From Acidobacteriota bacterium (lineage in GTDB: Bacteria > Acidobacteriota > Terriglobia > Acidiferrales > UBA7541): a stretch of DNA of 64,000 nt. The stretch lies in NCBI GenBank assembly GCA_013289585.1, contig JABCZR010000017.1, positions 1-64,000 on the forward strand, written 5' to 3'. Numbering within the stretch: position 1 is the stretch's first letter; each line of letters opens with the position of its first letter. A program made the position numbers and the translations under genes. This document shows positions 44,970-53,751 of this stretch, piece after piece. Below the pieces are notes generated by a model that did not search any database, was not told the DNA's origin, and saw only the letters and a list, made by a program, of their open reading frames with translations.

Positions 44970-45782
44970 TCAAGCTCGCGAGCGCTGCGCACTGCCCTGT
45001 TGGGCGGCGAGAAAATCGAGGATTGTATGGTGAGCCACACCCGGCTGGTCGGTTTCGAAAATGTGGCTAGCGTGAGGGATCAATACGAGTTTGGCCCCAG
45101 GAATACGGTTGGCGATTAATTGGGAATTTGCGCATGGAACAAGCCTGTCGGTTTCACCGTGAATGACGAGCGTCGGAGCCGTAATTTGGGCGATGCGGCT
45201 GTAGGCTTCCCAGCCGAAAATTCCTTGCAGCTGGCCCATGTATCCCTGCGGAGCGGGATACCATTCCATGCGGATAGCCATGTCTTCGTCGATGCGCTCG
45301 CGTGGAGTGGCGGGATCATAGATGAAGGGGATGATGGCTTCCTTGGATTCTTCGGGGGTCATGCCCTGGCGCATAAGCGTTTGCAGCGCCGCAGGTTCGG
45401 CCTGTACGGCATGGGGTCCGCCCGCGGCCGTGCAACCCAGAATCATTGAGCGCACGCGCTTTGGGTATTGGAGCGCAAATTCCTGCGCGATCATGCCTCC
45501 CATGGAAACGCCGAAAACATGCGCGCTTTCGACGCCTGCAGCGTCCAGAACCGCGGCGGCGTCCGAGGCCATCAATGCGATGGAATAAACACCCGGGGGT
45601 GTGTCGCTCTGTCCGACGCCGCGATTATCAAGAGCAATGGTGCGATAACGCTGGGCAAGAACCGGGCGGCTGCGATGCCACATATAGGAGGGATAGCTGA
45701 GACCCATGATGAGCAAGAGTGGTTCGCCGGAGCCTTGTTCATCCCAATAAAGTCTGTCGCCTTGATTTTCAACGAAGGGCAT
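44970..45782 (-). CDS. Alpha/beta fold hydrolase, enol-lactonase/epoxide-hydrolase-like
   Basis: The 270-residue cytoplasmic hydrolase begins MPFVENQGDRLYWDEQGSG and has the oxyanion region LIMGLSYPSYMW, VDNRGVGQSD-like LDNRGVGQSDTPPG, the nucleophile elbow VFGVSMGGM, an acid in IHGETDRLVP and the base in PHASHIFE. It resembles 3-oxoadipate enol-lactonases and related lactonases or esterases. It is divergent from the enoyl-CoA hydratase gene, and a perfect inverted repeat lies between them, so both may answer to the same regulator. A lactonase would fit the proposed hydroxyacid pathway, but that is inference. Confidence 0.85.
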   Translation of the reverse strand: MPFVENQGDRLYWDEQGSGEPLLLIMGLSYPSYMWHRSRPVLAQRYRTIALDNRGVGQSDTPPGVYSIALMASDAAAVLDAAGVESAHVFGVSMGGMIAQEFALQYPKRVRSMILGCTAAGGPHAVQAEPAALQTLMRQGMTPEESKEAIIPFIYDPATPRERIDEDMAIRMEWYPAPQGYMGQLQGIFGWEAYSRIAQITAPTLVIHGETDRLVPCANSQLIANRIPGAKLVLIPHASHIFETDQPGVAHHTILDFLAAQQGSAQRSRA

Positions 45783-45844
45783 GGAATCTCCGGTTGAGCC
45801 AATTCGTGGCCGTCAGGACGGCTGTGGAAAGAATGATGGAAAGC

Positions 45845-45874
45845 GATAGTCACACACAGATGAATGTGACTATC
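45845..45874. promoter_or_regulatory. Perfect 10-bp inverted repeat, likely operator
   Basis: GATAGTCACA (45845-45854) and its exact complement TGTGACTATC (45865-45874) are separated by ten bases. The repeat lies in the 123-base gap between two divergent genes and its right arm overlaps a candidate -35 element, so it fits a repressor operator for the acyl-CoA locus, in the style of TetR/FadR-type regulators. Confidence 0.7.
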
Positions 45875-45895
45875 ACGGCCGCCATTGTATATAAT
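45866..45895 (+). promoter_or_regulatory. Candidate promoter for the acyl-CoA operon
   Basis: GTGACT (45866-45871) and TATAAT (45890-45895) are 18 bases apart; the -10 is a perfect consensus. Transcription would begin about 45901-45904, only a few bases before the ATG at 45906, giving a leaderless or nearly leaderless mRNA, in keeping with the lack of a Shine-Dalgarno. Confidence 0.55.
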
Positions 45896-45905
45896 CCGCC
45901 TCACT

Positions 45906-46736
45906 ATGCCAAATCAAGAAACGAACTACCGCGTAGCCGACCAGGTCGCCACGATTACGCTCAGCCGGCCCGATAAGCTGAATGCCTGGACGGCGATCAT
46001 GGCGCGCGAGGTACGCGCCGCAATGGAAGAGGCGGAACACGATGAAAATGTCCGCGTGATCGTGTTGACGGGTGCGGGGCGGGGATTCTGCGCGGGCGCG
46101 GACATGTCGCTCTTGAGCACGGTGGCAGAGAAGGGACTCGACGAAGCGCGGCGAGCACAGGGCATGCAACCTACCAGCGGGAGCGGTGAAGGAGCGCGAG
46201 GAAATTTTCAGAAGAAATATTCCTATTTCCCGGCAGTTACAAAGCCAGTGATTGCGGCCATCAATGGGCCGGTTGTGGGATTGGGTTTAGTGATTGCGTT
46301 GTATTGCGATATTCGATTTGCTTCCGACGCGGCTCGGTTCAGCACGGCTTTCGCGCAGCGAGGCCTGATCGCCGAATATGGAACGGCGTGGATGTTGCCG
46401 CGACTCATAGGACACTCCAACGCGCTGGACCTCTTGTTTACCGCGAGAATGATCGATGCACCAGAAGCTCTGAGAATGGGGCTGGTGAATCAGGTGCTTC
46501 CCCGGGAAACCTTTATGGAAAGCGTTCAGAGATACGCAGGGGACTTGGCGTCGAACGTGAGCCCGCGGTCGTTACGGGTGATCAAGCGGCAGGTGTATGA
46601 CGCGATGTTCCAAACGCTGGCGGAAGCGTTTGACATTTCCGAGCAAGAGATGCTGGCGAGCTTGAAATGCGAGGACTTTCGAGAAGGTGTGGCACACTTT
46701 ATCGAAAAGCGTCCGCCGGTCTTCACAGGGAAATAG
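45906..46736 (+). CDS. Enoyl-CoA hydratase/isomerase (crotonase family)
   Basis: The 276-residue protein has the crotonase core: [14 protein letters not shown], the oxyanion-hole segments [13 protein letters not shown] and [24 protein letters not shown], and [16 protein letters not shown]. The usual catalytic glutamate after the second oxyanion motif is not obvious; a Glu occurs in [10 protein letters not shown]. It may be a hydratase or an isomerase. The ATG at 45906 is preferred over a TTG that would overlap the -10 element. It is the first gene of a plus-strand set with the ACAD11-like dehydrogenase and MaoC hydratase. Confidence 0.9.
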   Translation: MPNQETNYRVADQVATITLSRPDKLNAWTAIMAREVRAAMEEAEHDENVRVIVLTGAGRGFCAGADMSLLSTVAEKGLDEARRAQGMQPTSGSGEGARGNFQKKYSYFPAVTKPVIAAINGPVVGLGLVIALYCDIRFASDAARFSTAFAQRGLIAEYGTAWMLPRLIGHSNALDLLFTARMIDAPEALRMGLVNQVLPRETFMESVQRYAGDLASNVSPRSLRVIKRQVYDAMFQTLAEAFDISEQEMLASLKCEDFREGVAHFIEKRPPVFTGK

Positions 46737-46744
46737 ATAGCGTT

Positions 46745-47953
46745 ATGGACTTTGAGCTCAGCGCCAAAACGAAAGAGCTGCAACGGCGGCTGCACGTCTT
46801 CATGGATGCCCACGTGTATCCGAACGAGCAGCGATTCCACGAGGAAGTCGAGCGCGACCGCTGGAAACCGACGCGGATTGTGGAAGAGTTGAAGTCGAAG
46901 GCGCGCCGCGAAGGACTGTGGAATTTGTTTTTGCCCGGAGACGAACAGGGAGCGGGCTTGACGAACCTGGAGTACGCGCCCTTGTGCGAAATCATGGGCC
47001 GCAGTCACATGGCACCCGAAGTGTTCAATTGTTCGGCGCCGGATACAGGGAACATGGAAGTGCTGGCGCGTTATGGCACGGCGGAGCAGAAAGAAAAGTG
47101 GCTGAAGCCGCTGCTGGCTGGAGAAATTCGATCCTGTTTTTCCATGACCGAACCGGACGTAGCATCTTCGGATGCTACGAATATTGCGGCAAGGATAGTG
47201 CGAGACGGCGACGAATATGTGATCACGGGAAGGAAGTGGTGGTCCTCGGGGGCGGGAGATCCGCGGTGCAAGGTCGCGATTTTCATGGGCAAGACAGATC
47301 CTACAGCGCCGACGCACAAACAGCAGTCGATGATCCTCGTGCCGCTGGATACGCCGGGCGTCAAGATCGTGCGGATGCTGACGGTGTTCGGTTACGACCA
47401 TGCGCCCCACGGACATGCTGAAATTCAGTTTGACAATGTGCGCGTTCCGACGGCGAACATGTTGCTCGGCGAGGGACGGGGGTTTGAGATCGCGCAGGGC
47501 CGCCTGGGGCCCGGGCGGATTCATCATTGCATGCGATGTATCGGGCTTGCGGAGCGGGCGCTTGAGGCGATGTGTAAACGGGTGCAATCGCGGGTGGCAT
47601 TCGGGGAAGCGCTAGCCGAGCGGGGAACGATTCGCGCGGACATCGCGGCGTCTCGCATGGAAATTGAACAAGCGCGGCTGCTGACGCTCAAAGCCGCGTA
47701 CATGATGGACAAGGTGGGAAACAAAGCGGCACGCGCGGAAATCGCAATGATCAAAGTCGTGGCACCCAACGTGGCGCTGCGTGTGCTGGATCGGGCAATT
47801 CAAGCGCACGGAGCCGCCGGAGTTTCGCAGGATACTTTTCTGGCCAGTGCCTGGGCGATGTCCCGGACGCTGCGGTTGGCCGATGGGCCGGATGAAGTTC
47901 ACATCGAATCGATTGCCAAGTGGGAGCTGGCTCGAAGCAAAAGCTCTGCGTGA
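46745..47953 (+). CDS. ACAD10/11-type acyl-CoA dehydrogenase
   Basis: The 402-residue flavoenzyme has [13 protein letters not shown] (FAD-binding), [13 protein letters not shown], the ACAD10/11 hallmark [13 protein letters not shown] and, near the end, [11 protein letters not shown]. In human ACAD10/11 this domain is fused to an aminoglycoside-phosphotransferase-like kinase and mitochondrial targeting; there the kinase phosphorylates the 4-hydroxyl of 4-hydroxyacyl-CoA and the dehydrogenase domain eliminates phosphate. Here the kinase is a separate gene in the opposite operon (48545-49612). The start is eight bases after the enoyl-CoA hydratase stop, and the two are co-transcribed. Confidence 0.92.
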   Translation: MDFELSAKTKELQRRLHVFMDAHVYPNEQRFHEEVERDRWKPTRIVEELKSKARREGLWNLFLPGDEQGAGLTNLEYAPLCEIMGRSHMAPEVFNCSAPDTGNMEVLARYGTAEQKEKWLKPLLAGEIRSCFSMTEPDVASSDATNIAARIVRDGDEYVITGRKWWSSGAGDPRCKVAIFMGKTDPTAPTHKQQSMILVPLDTPGVKIVRMLTVFGYDHAPHGHAEIQFDNVRVPTANMLLGEGRGFEIAQGRLGPGRIHHCMRCIGLAERALEAMCKRVQSRVAFGEALAERGTIRADIAASRMEIEQARLLTLKAAYMMDKVGNKAARAEIAMIKVVAPNVALRVLDRAIQAHGAAGVSQDTFLASAWAMSRTLRLADGPDEVHIESIAKWELARSKSSA

Positions 47954-48023
47954 CCGCTGGTTTCGCGCGGGACCGAAAATCAAACGAATATCAGGGCCAC
48001 AAGATTTATGCTGGGAGAAGTGG

Positions 48024-48488
48024 ATGACGCAATTGTTTGTTGAGAATCCACAATCGCTGAAAGAACTGGTAGGTAAGGAAATCGGGGTTACGGAATGGTT
48101 CCGCGTTACGCAGGAGCGGATTGAACAGTTCGCGCAAGCCACGGAAGACCGGCAGTGGATTCACTTGGACAAGGCGCGGGCGATTAAAGAATCGCCCTAT
48201 GGCGCGACCATCGCTCACGGATTTCTTACGCTCTCCTTAATCAGCCATTTGATGAAGGAGTTGGTTCACATTCGAAGCGGCGTGCGGTTGGCGGTGAATT
48301 ATGGATTGAATCGCGTGCGCTTCCCTGCTCCGGTGCGAGCCGATTCGAGAATTCGCCCGCGCGTGAGGCTACTGTCACTAAAGGAACTCGCGGACTCGAT
48401 TGAAGCGACTTTTGATGTGACGATCGAACTCGAAGGGTCCGAGAAGCCGGGTTGCGTTGCGGAGTGGATCGTTCGCTACTATTTGTAA
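48024..48488 (+). CDS. MaoC family (R)-hydratase
   Basis: The 154-residue hot-dog-fold protein has the hydratase-2 catalytic pair Asp42 and His47 (EDRQWIHLDK, five apart) and the downstream YGATIAHGFLTLS segment. It would hydrate trans-2-enoyl-CoA to (R)-3-hydroxyacyl-CoA or work in reverse. The frame is open far upstream into the dehydrogenase, but the ATG at 48024 with GGGAGAAG in front is the natural start and gives the normal length. It ends the plus-strand operon, 70 bases after the ACAD gene. Confidence 0.9.
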   Translation: MTQLFVENPQSLKELVGKEIGVTEWFRVTQERIEQFAQATEDRQWIHLDKARAIKESPYGATIAHGFLTLSLISHLMKELVHIRSGVRLAVNYGLNRVRFPAPVRADSRIRPRVRLLSLKELADSIEATFDVTIELEGSEKPGCVAEWIVRYYL

Positions 48489-48544
48489 TCCGTCGTGATT
48501 GACTGCCACGTTTAAAACCGCAAATCCGCTATGGGAGCTACGCG

Positions 48545-49612
48545 CTAGATTCTTCCGGTTTGCGCGCTGTGCCACGAGGCGCCCAAAAGAATCTGAATTT
48601 TTTCGGGCATGGATGCAAAGCGTGGGTCTTTAGTCAGGCCCTGGTGATAGCGATAGTAAATCTGCTGGACGATGACGGCGAGCTTGAAACGGGCGAAAGT
48701 GAGATAGAAAGCAATCTGCGAAGCATCAAATCCGGTTTTCGTCGCATAGTAATGCACGATTTCTGCCCGAGTAAGGCTGCCGGGATGATCCGTTGGTCCC
48801 CAGCGGTTTTGTTGCAGTTCCTCAGGATCCATTGCATCGATCCAATACCCCAAGGTAGTTCCTAGATCGGTAAGCGAGTCGCCGATGGTGCACATCTCCC
48901 AATCGAGGACGCCAACAATTCTTGTGACATCGTTCGAATCGAGCACCACATTGTCATATTTATAGTCATTGTGGATCAACGAGACGGCTCTCGTAGGGGG
49001 CATGTGCTGCTGCATCCAAGCGGTGATTTTCTCCACTTCCGGATAGTCGTGCGTTTTTGAACCGTAATAGCGTTCGGTCCAGCCGCGGACCTGGCGTTCC
49101 AGATACCCTTCCGGTCTGCCGAGGTCAGAGAGACCGACAGCCGCATAGTCGACACGATGCAATTGGATGAGATTTTCAATGAAAGATTCGCTGAGCTCTC
49201 GCGCTTTTTCCGCAGGAAAAATCAGATCGTGGGGTATTTCTCGACGAAGGATGATGCCGTGGATCGGTTCCATCAAATAAAATGGCGCGCCGATAATGGA
49301 ATTGTCGTCGCAATAAGCGAGCACCTCGGGGGCGGGGCTGTAGACGGAGTGGAGTTTGGAGAGCACGCGAAATTCGCGACCCATATCGTGGGCAGATTTG
49401 ACCTTGCTACCGAAGGGCGGGCGCCGGAGGACCAATTCTCTGGCGCCGAGATACAGCGAGTAGGTGAGGTTGGAATGGCCACTGGGAAATTGGAGAACCC
49501 GGAGCGCACCCGTCTCGTTGGGAAACTGACGACGCAAATAGGGCTCGAGCCCGGCCAGGTCAAGCTCTTCGCCGGATCGAATGGCCGCTGGATGGTCCAG
49601 TAAGTCGCTCAT
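48545..49612 (-). CDS. APH-type phosphotransferase (ACAD10/11 kinase-domain homologue)
   Basis: The 355-residue small-molecule kinase has the aminoglycoside-phosphotransferase fold: nucleotide-binding GHSNLTYSLYLGARELVLRRPP, the catalytic loop LIHNDYKYDNVVLD (His214, Asp216, Asn221) and the metal-binding DWE of VGVLDWEMCTIGD (Asp237). It is like the kinase domain of human ACAD10/11 and LvaA, which phosphorylate the hydroxyl of 4-hydroxyacyl-CoA. It ends the minus-strand operon of 49.6-57 kb and converges with the MaoC gene, opposite the ACAD10/11-type dehydrogenase. An aminoglycoside-resistance role is unlikely in this context. Confidence 0.88.
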   Translation of the reverse strand: MSDLLDHPAAIRSGEELDLAGLEPYLRRQFPNETGALRVLQFPSGHSNLTYSLYLGARELVLRRPPFGSKVKSAHDMGREFRVLSKLHSVYSPAPEVLAYCDDNSIIGAPFYLMEPIHGIILRREIPHDLIFPAEKARELSESFIENLIQLHRVDYAAVGLSDLGRPEGYLERQVRGWTERYYGSKTHDYPEVEKITAWMQQHMPPTRAVSLIHNDYKYDNVVLDSNDVTRIVGVLDWEMCTIGDSLTDLGTTLGYWIDAMDPEELQQNRWGPTDHPGSLTRAEIVHYYATKTGFDASQIAFYLTFARFKLAVIVQQIYYRYHQGLTKDPRFASMPEKIQILLGASWHSAQTGRI

Positions 49613-49624
49613 TGCAGAGCCTCC

Positions 49625-50344
49625 CTAACGGTAGGTCAGCATCTCCGGATCGCTGAGGTGCCCGTGAGAATTGAAACTGCTGAGTGTAAATCGGTCCGCT
49701 GCGAAAAGGAATTCGCTCCAGGAAGAGTTCCGCGACATCCAGCTCACTTTCAGGGTACTTTCGGGGGAAAGCTGCAAGGCACGCTGCATGGCAATCGCGA
49801 TGGGACCACCGGAAGTAAAAATGGCGACGCGTTCACCGCGGCCGCCGGCAGAAAGGAATTTTGCGAGGCCGGAATTCACCCTGGAACAAAACTCTTTCCA
49901 GGGCTCTATACCTTGCGGACAAATTTCTCCGCAGACCCACTTGCCGATAACGGCTTCAAACAATTTTTGAAACGTGGCGCGCCGCTGAGCTGTTTCGGAC
50001 GAAGATTGGAACGCGGCGTGAAGCTCACGAATGCTCCCATCCTTTTCCAGTAATCCCAGCAGGCTGCGTTCGAGGACGGCTTCACCTTGATATTCATCAA
50101 ATTCCGGGAGCAACAGCGGGGCGGGAAACGTGAGGCCAAGCCTGTGGTAGGAATCGCTCACGAACTTGACGGTATCTTTCTGGCGAACACGCGGGCCGAC
50201 GCCGATACGGTCGAAAACGATTCTGCGCTGTGCCCAGTACTCGCCGAGAAGACGTGACTGTACTTCTCCGAGTTTGGACAATTTGTCATAGTTCTGTTCG
50301 AGAAACGAAGCTTGCGCATGACGGACGAGAAAGAGAATCCCCAT
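49625..50344 (-). CDS. Histidine phosphatase family protein
   Basis: The 239-residue phosphatase opens MGILFLVRHAQASFLEQNYD with the LVRHxQ phospho-histidine motif (His9), and the second half has VAIFTSGGPIAIAM with the glycine-rich switch found in the family (the usual second His is replaced in this segment). The substrate is unknown. It lies 12 bases upstream of the APH kinase, and phosphatases of this type often occur with APH/ACAD11 genes in actinobacteria and proteobacteria as I recall. Dephosphorylation of a phosphorylated hydroxyacyl intermediate is a possible role. Confidence 0.8.
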   Translation of the reverse strand: MGILFLVRHAQASFLEQNYDKLSKLGEVQSRLLGEYWAQRRIVFDRIGVGPRVRQKDTVKFVSDSYHRLGLTFPAPLLLPEFDEYQGEAVLERSLLGLLEKDGSIRELHAAFQSSSETAQRRATFQKLFEAVIGKWVCGEICPQGIEPWKEFCSRVNSGLAKFLSAGGRGERVAIFTSGGPIAIAMQRALQLSPESTLKVSWMSRNSSWSEFLFAADRFTLSSFNSHGHLSDPEMLTYR

Positions 50345-50483
50345 TTCAACCTGGCCCCTTCGTCAATCGTTATACCGCATGACGTACTGCGGAAGATGAA
50401 GTTCGTGCAGCCGGTTATTAACGTGAGGCCGAAGCCAGATGCAAGTCTGAGTGCGGCGTCTTCGCAGTCACAAAGGTTGACGA

Positions 50484-52607
50484 CTATGCGGCCGCGCCTT
50501 CTTCCTTACCGAAATCAGCGAACGTTTTACCTTCATCAGCAAGCCGCTTCAGAAGCGGGGCGGGACGCCAGATCTCGCCGTGGTGGCGCTGGAATTCGGA
50601 GACGCGCTCGTAGACCTGCTTGAGTCCGACGGTGTCGGCGTACCACATAGGGCCACCGCGATAGGCTGGGAAGCCATAGCCGTTGAGATAGATAATGTCA
50701 ATGTCGGAGGCGCGCAGCGCGTAGCCTTCTTCCAGAATGCGCGCGCCCTCGTTCACCAGCGCATAGAGACAACGGTCCGTTATTTCCTGGGCGGAAATCT
50801 GCCGCTGCGGGACGCCCGCCTCGGCGACCCATTTGCGAATCAGTTCGTCAACCAGCGGATCCAGCGTGGCGCGTCGCTGATCATCATATTTGTACCAGCC
50901 CGCTCCGGTTTTCTGGCCGTAACGGCCGAGTTCGCAAAGACTATCTTCGGTGAATGGCTGACGAATGCCAGGCACCTCCAGATGGCGATATTCTTTGCGG
51001 ATGCGCCAGCCCACATCGAGGCCTGCAAGGTCGCCTGTGGCCAAGGGACCCATAGCCATGCCGAAATCCGAAAGGGCCTTGTCCACGGCTTCGATGCCCG
51101 CACCTTCTTCAACGAGGAACTGGGCCTCGCGGCGATAAGGACCAAACATACGATTGCCGACAAAGCCGCGGCAGTTGCCGACGAGCACGCCGATTTTGCC
51201 AATCGTTTTTGAAAGCTGCATGCAGGTGGCGATGACTTCCTTCGAAGTTGCTTTGCCACGGACGATCTCCAGCAGCCTCATGACATTTGCGGGACTGAAG
51301 AAATGCGTGCCGATAACGAACTCGGGCCGCGAAGTGGACGAGGCGATCTCATCGATGCTTAACGTGGAGGTGTTGCTGGCAAGGATTGTGCCGGGCTTGC
51401 ACACGCGATCCAGCTCCTTGAAGACTTCTTTCTTGAGGGCCATGCCTTCGAAAACGGCTTCGATTACCAGATCGACTTTAGAGAAATCGTCGTAAGTAAG
51501 CGTGGGCGTGATGCGCTTCAGGCGATCTTCGGCGACCTGCTGAGAGAAGCGGCCACGCTTGACCGAATTCGCGTAATTCAGCTGGATGGTGGCAAGGCCG
51601 CGATCGAGCGCAGTCGGGTCCGCCTCTTTGAGCAGCACGGGAATGCCCGCATTTGCAAGCACCATGGCGATGCCGCCGCCCATGGTTCCTGCGCCAACAA
51701 CGGCGGCGGATTTCATGGGGATAACGGCAGTCTCTTTGGGAATATCCGGAATTTTATTGACTTCGCGTTCGCTGAAGAAAACATGAATGAGCGATTTGGA
51801 CTGCTCGGAGAACAGGCACTCGATAAAGAGTTTTTGTTCCGTCTTGCAGCCTTCCTCGAAGGGTAGCTTCGTGGCGGCTTCCACGGCTTCGATGGCGGCG
51901 GCAGGGGCGAGGAGACCACGCTGTTTCTTTGCAACTGTTTCACGCGCTGAGGAAAAGATCTGCGCGTTGTCAGCTGCGTTTCCGAGTTTTTCGTTGCGCT
52001 CGCGTGTTTTGGGAGCAGGCTTTGCGGCGACTTCGCGGGCAAACGCCAGAGCGCCAGTGAGGAGATCGCCGTCGATGATGCGGTCGACGATGCCAAACTT
52101 CAGCGCTTCTTCGGCTTTGATGGGATTGCCCGTCGTGCACATTTCCACGGCTTTCGCGACGCCAGCGAGCCTCGGGAGGCGCTGCGTGCCGGCTGCACCG
52201 GGAATAATGCCGAGCTTCACTTCGGGCTGTCCAACTTGCGCGCTTGAAACAGCAACACGATAGTGGCCGGCCATCGCCAGTTCCAACCCGCCGCCGAATG
52301 CCGTGCCGTGAATCGCCACGATAAGGGGCTTGGTGCTGTCTTCCATTTTCAAGAGCAATGGAAGCAGGCCCGCGCCGCGCGTCCTCCCCGAGGTCATCTT
52401 GCCAAACTCTTTAATGTCCGCGCCGGCGACAAAAGTGCGGCCGCCGCCGATAAGGACAACGGCTTTCACGCTGTCGTCCAATGCGATCTGGTCCAGTGCT
52501 TCCGAAATGCCTTCAGGAACGCCGGGGCTCAAGGCGTTGACCGGTGGATTGTTGATGGTGATGACCGCGATGCCGTTGTCTCTTGTGAGTTGCACTAAAT
52601 CAGTCAT
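50484..52607 (-). CDS. Bifunctional enoyl-CoA hydratase/3-hydroxyacyl-CoA dehydrogenase (FadJ/MFE1-like)
   Basis: The 707-residue multifunctional enzyme has an enoyl-CoA hydratase domain (1-190) with RTFVAGADIKEFG, HGTAFGGGLELAM (Glu109) and QPEVKLGIIPGAAG (Glu129), the two catalytic glutamates. The NAD-binding domain starts at AVVGAGTMGGGIA (about 303), and the C-terminal dehydrogenase domain runs to the end. The order is that of FadB/FadJ and peroxisomal MFE1. The thiolase partner is not in the window. It follows the acyl-CoA dehydrogenase gene after 29 bases, in one minus-strand operon. Confidence 0.94.
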   Translation of the reverse strand: MTDLVQLTRDNGIAVITINNPPVNALSPGVPEGISEALDQIALDDSVKAVVLIGGGRTFVAGADIKEFGKMTSGRTRGAGLLPLLLKMEDSTKPLIVAIHGTAFGGGLELAMAGHYRVAVSSAQVGQPEVKLGIIPGAAGTQRLPRLAGVAKAVEMCTTGNPIKAEEALKFGIVDRIIDGDLLTGALAFAREVAAKPAPKTRERNEKLGNAADNAQIFSSARETVAKKQRGLLAPAAAIEAVEAATKLPFEEGCKTEQKLFIECLFSEQSKSLIHVFFSEREVNKIPDIPKETAVIPMKSAAVVGAGTMGGGIAMVLANAGIPVLLKEADPTALDRGLATIQLNYANSVKRGRFSQQVAEDRLKRITPTLTYDDFSKVDLVIEAVFEGMALKKEVFKELDRVCKPGTILASNTSTLSIDEIASSTSRPEFVIGTHFFSPANVMRLLEIVRGKATSKEVIATCMQLSKTIGKIGVLVGNCRGFVGNRMFGPYRREAQFLVEEGAGIEAVDKALSDFGMAMGPLATGDLAGLDVGWRIRKEYRHLEVPGIRQPFTEDSLCELGRYGQKTGAGWYKYDDQRRATLDPLVDELIRKWVAEAGVPQRQISAQEITDRCLYALVNEGARILEEGYALRASDIDIIYLNGYGFPAYRGGPMWYADTVGLKQVYERVSEFQRHHGEIWRPAPLLKRLADEGKTFADFGKEEGAAA

Positions 52608-52636
52608 GGAAGGCTCTCTCGTTGAGTGATTAAATC

Positions 52637-53740
52637 TTACGCGCTTTTCGCGCAGACACTGCCGGAATCGATCACCATCGAGGCGATGCGTTCGCGATGA
52701 AATGTAGCGTCGCCGAAGGCTGTTTCCGAAGACTTCGCCCGCCGATAGTACAAGTGCAAGTCATTTTCCCAGGTGAATCCCATGCCGCCGTGGATCTGTA
52801 TGCCCCGGTTACCGACGGCGCGTCCGGCGTCGCTGGCGTACATCTTAGCGATGGAAACGGCGGTCGCTGCATCCGGCGAATTTTCTTCCAGCGCCCACCC
52901 GGCGTAGTACACCGCGGAGCGGGAGCTCTCTGTTTCCAAGTACATATCCGCACACTGGTGCTGCACCGCTTGGAAAATTCCGATGGGTTTGCCGAACTGT
53001 TTCCGGGTCTTGGCGTATTCCACCGTAATCTCGAGAATCCGCTGCATCCCGCCGACCAATTCCGCAGCCAAAGCCGTGGTGGCAATCTCGAAGGCCCGCG
53101 GGAGATCCTTTGTGGAACCAATTTCTTCGGCGGGAGTGTTGCTGAATTCGACTACGTACAACTTACGCGTAAGATCCATTCCCGACATTGGGGATATTTT
53201 GAGGCCGCTAGCTTTAGAGTCCACGAGGAAGACGCCGTTGCGCGCCACGACGACGATAAAGTCGGCGATAGCCGCGTCCGAGACAAAGAATTTTTCGCCG
53301 GTAAGTTTCCCGTTGGCTGCACTCAATTGAACGTCTCGCGGATTCCAGCTCGCGCCGGCTTCGAGGATGGCAACCGTGGCACGAGATTCGCCCCGGCAGA
53401 TAGGCGCAAGATATCTTTTTTTGTGCGCGGGCGTTCCCACTGCATCCAGTACGGACCCAGCGAGAACAACGGTCGAGAAAAAAGGGCCGGGTAAGAGAGC
53501 GCGCCCCGCCTCTTCCATCAACAGCATGAGTTCGACCTTGCCAAGTCCAACTCCGCCGTACTCTTCCGGAAAAATGATGCCGGTGTAACCCTGATCCGTA
53601 AGCTTCGACCAAAGCGCGGCGTCATATGCGGTGTTTGTTTCCATCAGGCGGCGCACTTCAGCGCTGGGACACTCTCCGGCAAAGAATTTGCGCGCGCTGT
53701 CTTTCAGAAATTCCTGGCTCTCACTCAAACCAAATTGCAT
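52637..53740 (-). CDS. Acyl-CoA dehydrogenase, atypical short subunit
   Basis: The 367-residue ACAD begins MQFGLSESQEFLKDSARKFF at 53740; the frame runs further upstream but is not protein-like. It has FPEEYGGVGLGKVELMLLMEE and the C-terminal IQIHGGMGFTWENDLHLYYRRA. The FAD/substrate motif TEPxAGSD is replaced by ILEAGASWNPR, which is unusual. The adjacent gene encodes a fuller ACAD. Paired unequal ACADs form alpha2-beta2 heterotetramers in some actinobacteria (steroid-type FadE pairs), where one subunit lacks catalytic or FAD contacts. A heteromer is likely here but not proven. Confidence 0.88.
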   Translation of the reverse strand: MQFGLSESQEFLKDSARKFFAGECPSAEVRRLMETNTAYDAALWSKLTDQGYTGIIFPEEYGGVGLGKVELMLLMEEAGRALLPGPFFSTVVLAGSVLDAVGTPAHKKRYLAPICRGESRATVAILEAGASWNPRDVQLSAANGKLTGEKFFVSDAAIADFIVVVARNGVFLVDSKASGLKISPMSGMDLTRKLYVVEFSNTPAEEIGSTKDLPRAFEIATTALAAELVGGMQRILEITVEYAKTRKQFGKPIGIFQAVQHQCADMYLETESSRSAVYYAGWALEENSPDAATAVSIAKMYASDAGRAVGNRGIQIHGGMGFTWENDLHLYYRRAKSSETAFGDATFHRERIASMVIDSGSVCAKSA

Positions 53741-53751
53741 GGCGTGTCCCC

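Noticed and set aside
48545-49612. Aminoglycoside resistance gene
   Set aside because: The APH fold is shared by ACAD10/11-type kinases and the gene lies in an acyl-CoA catabolism operon.
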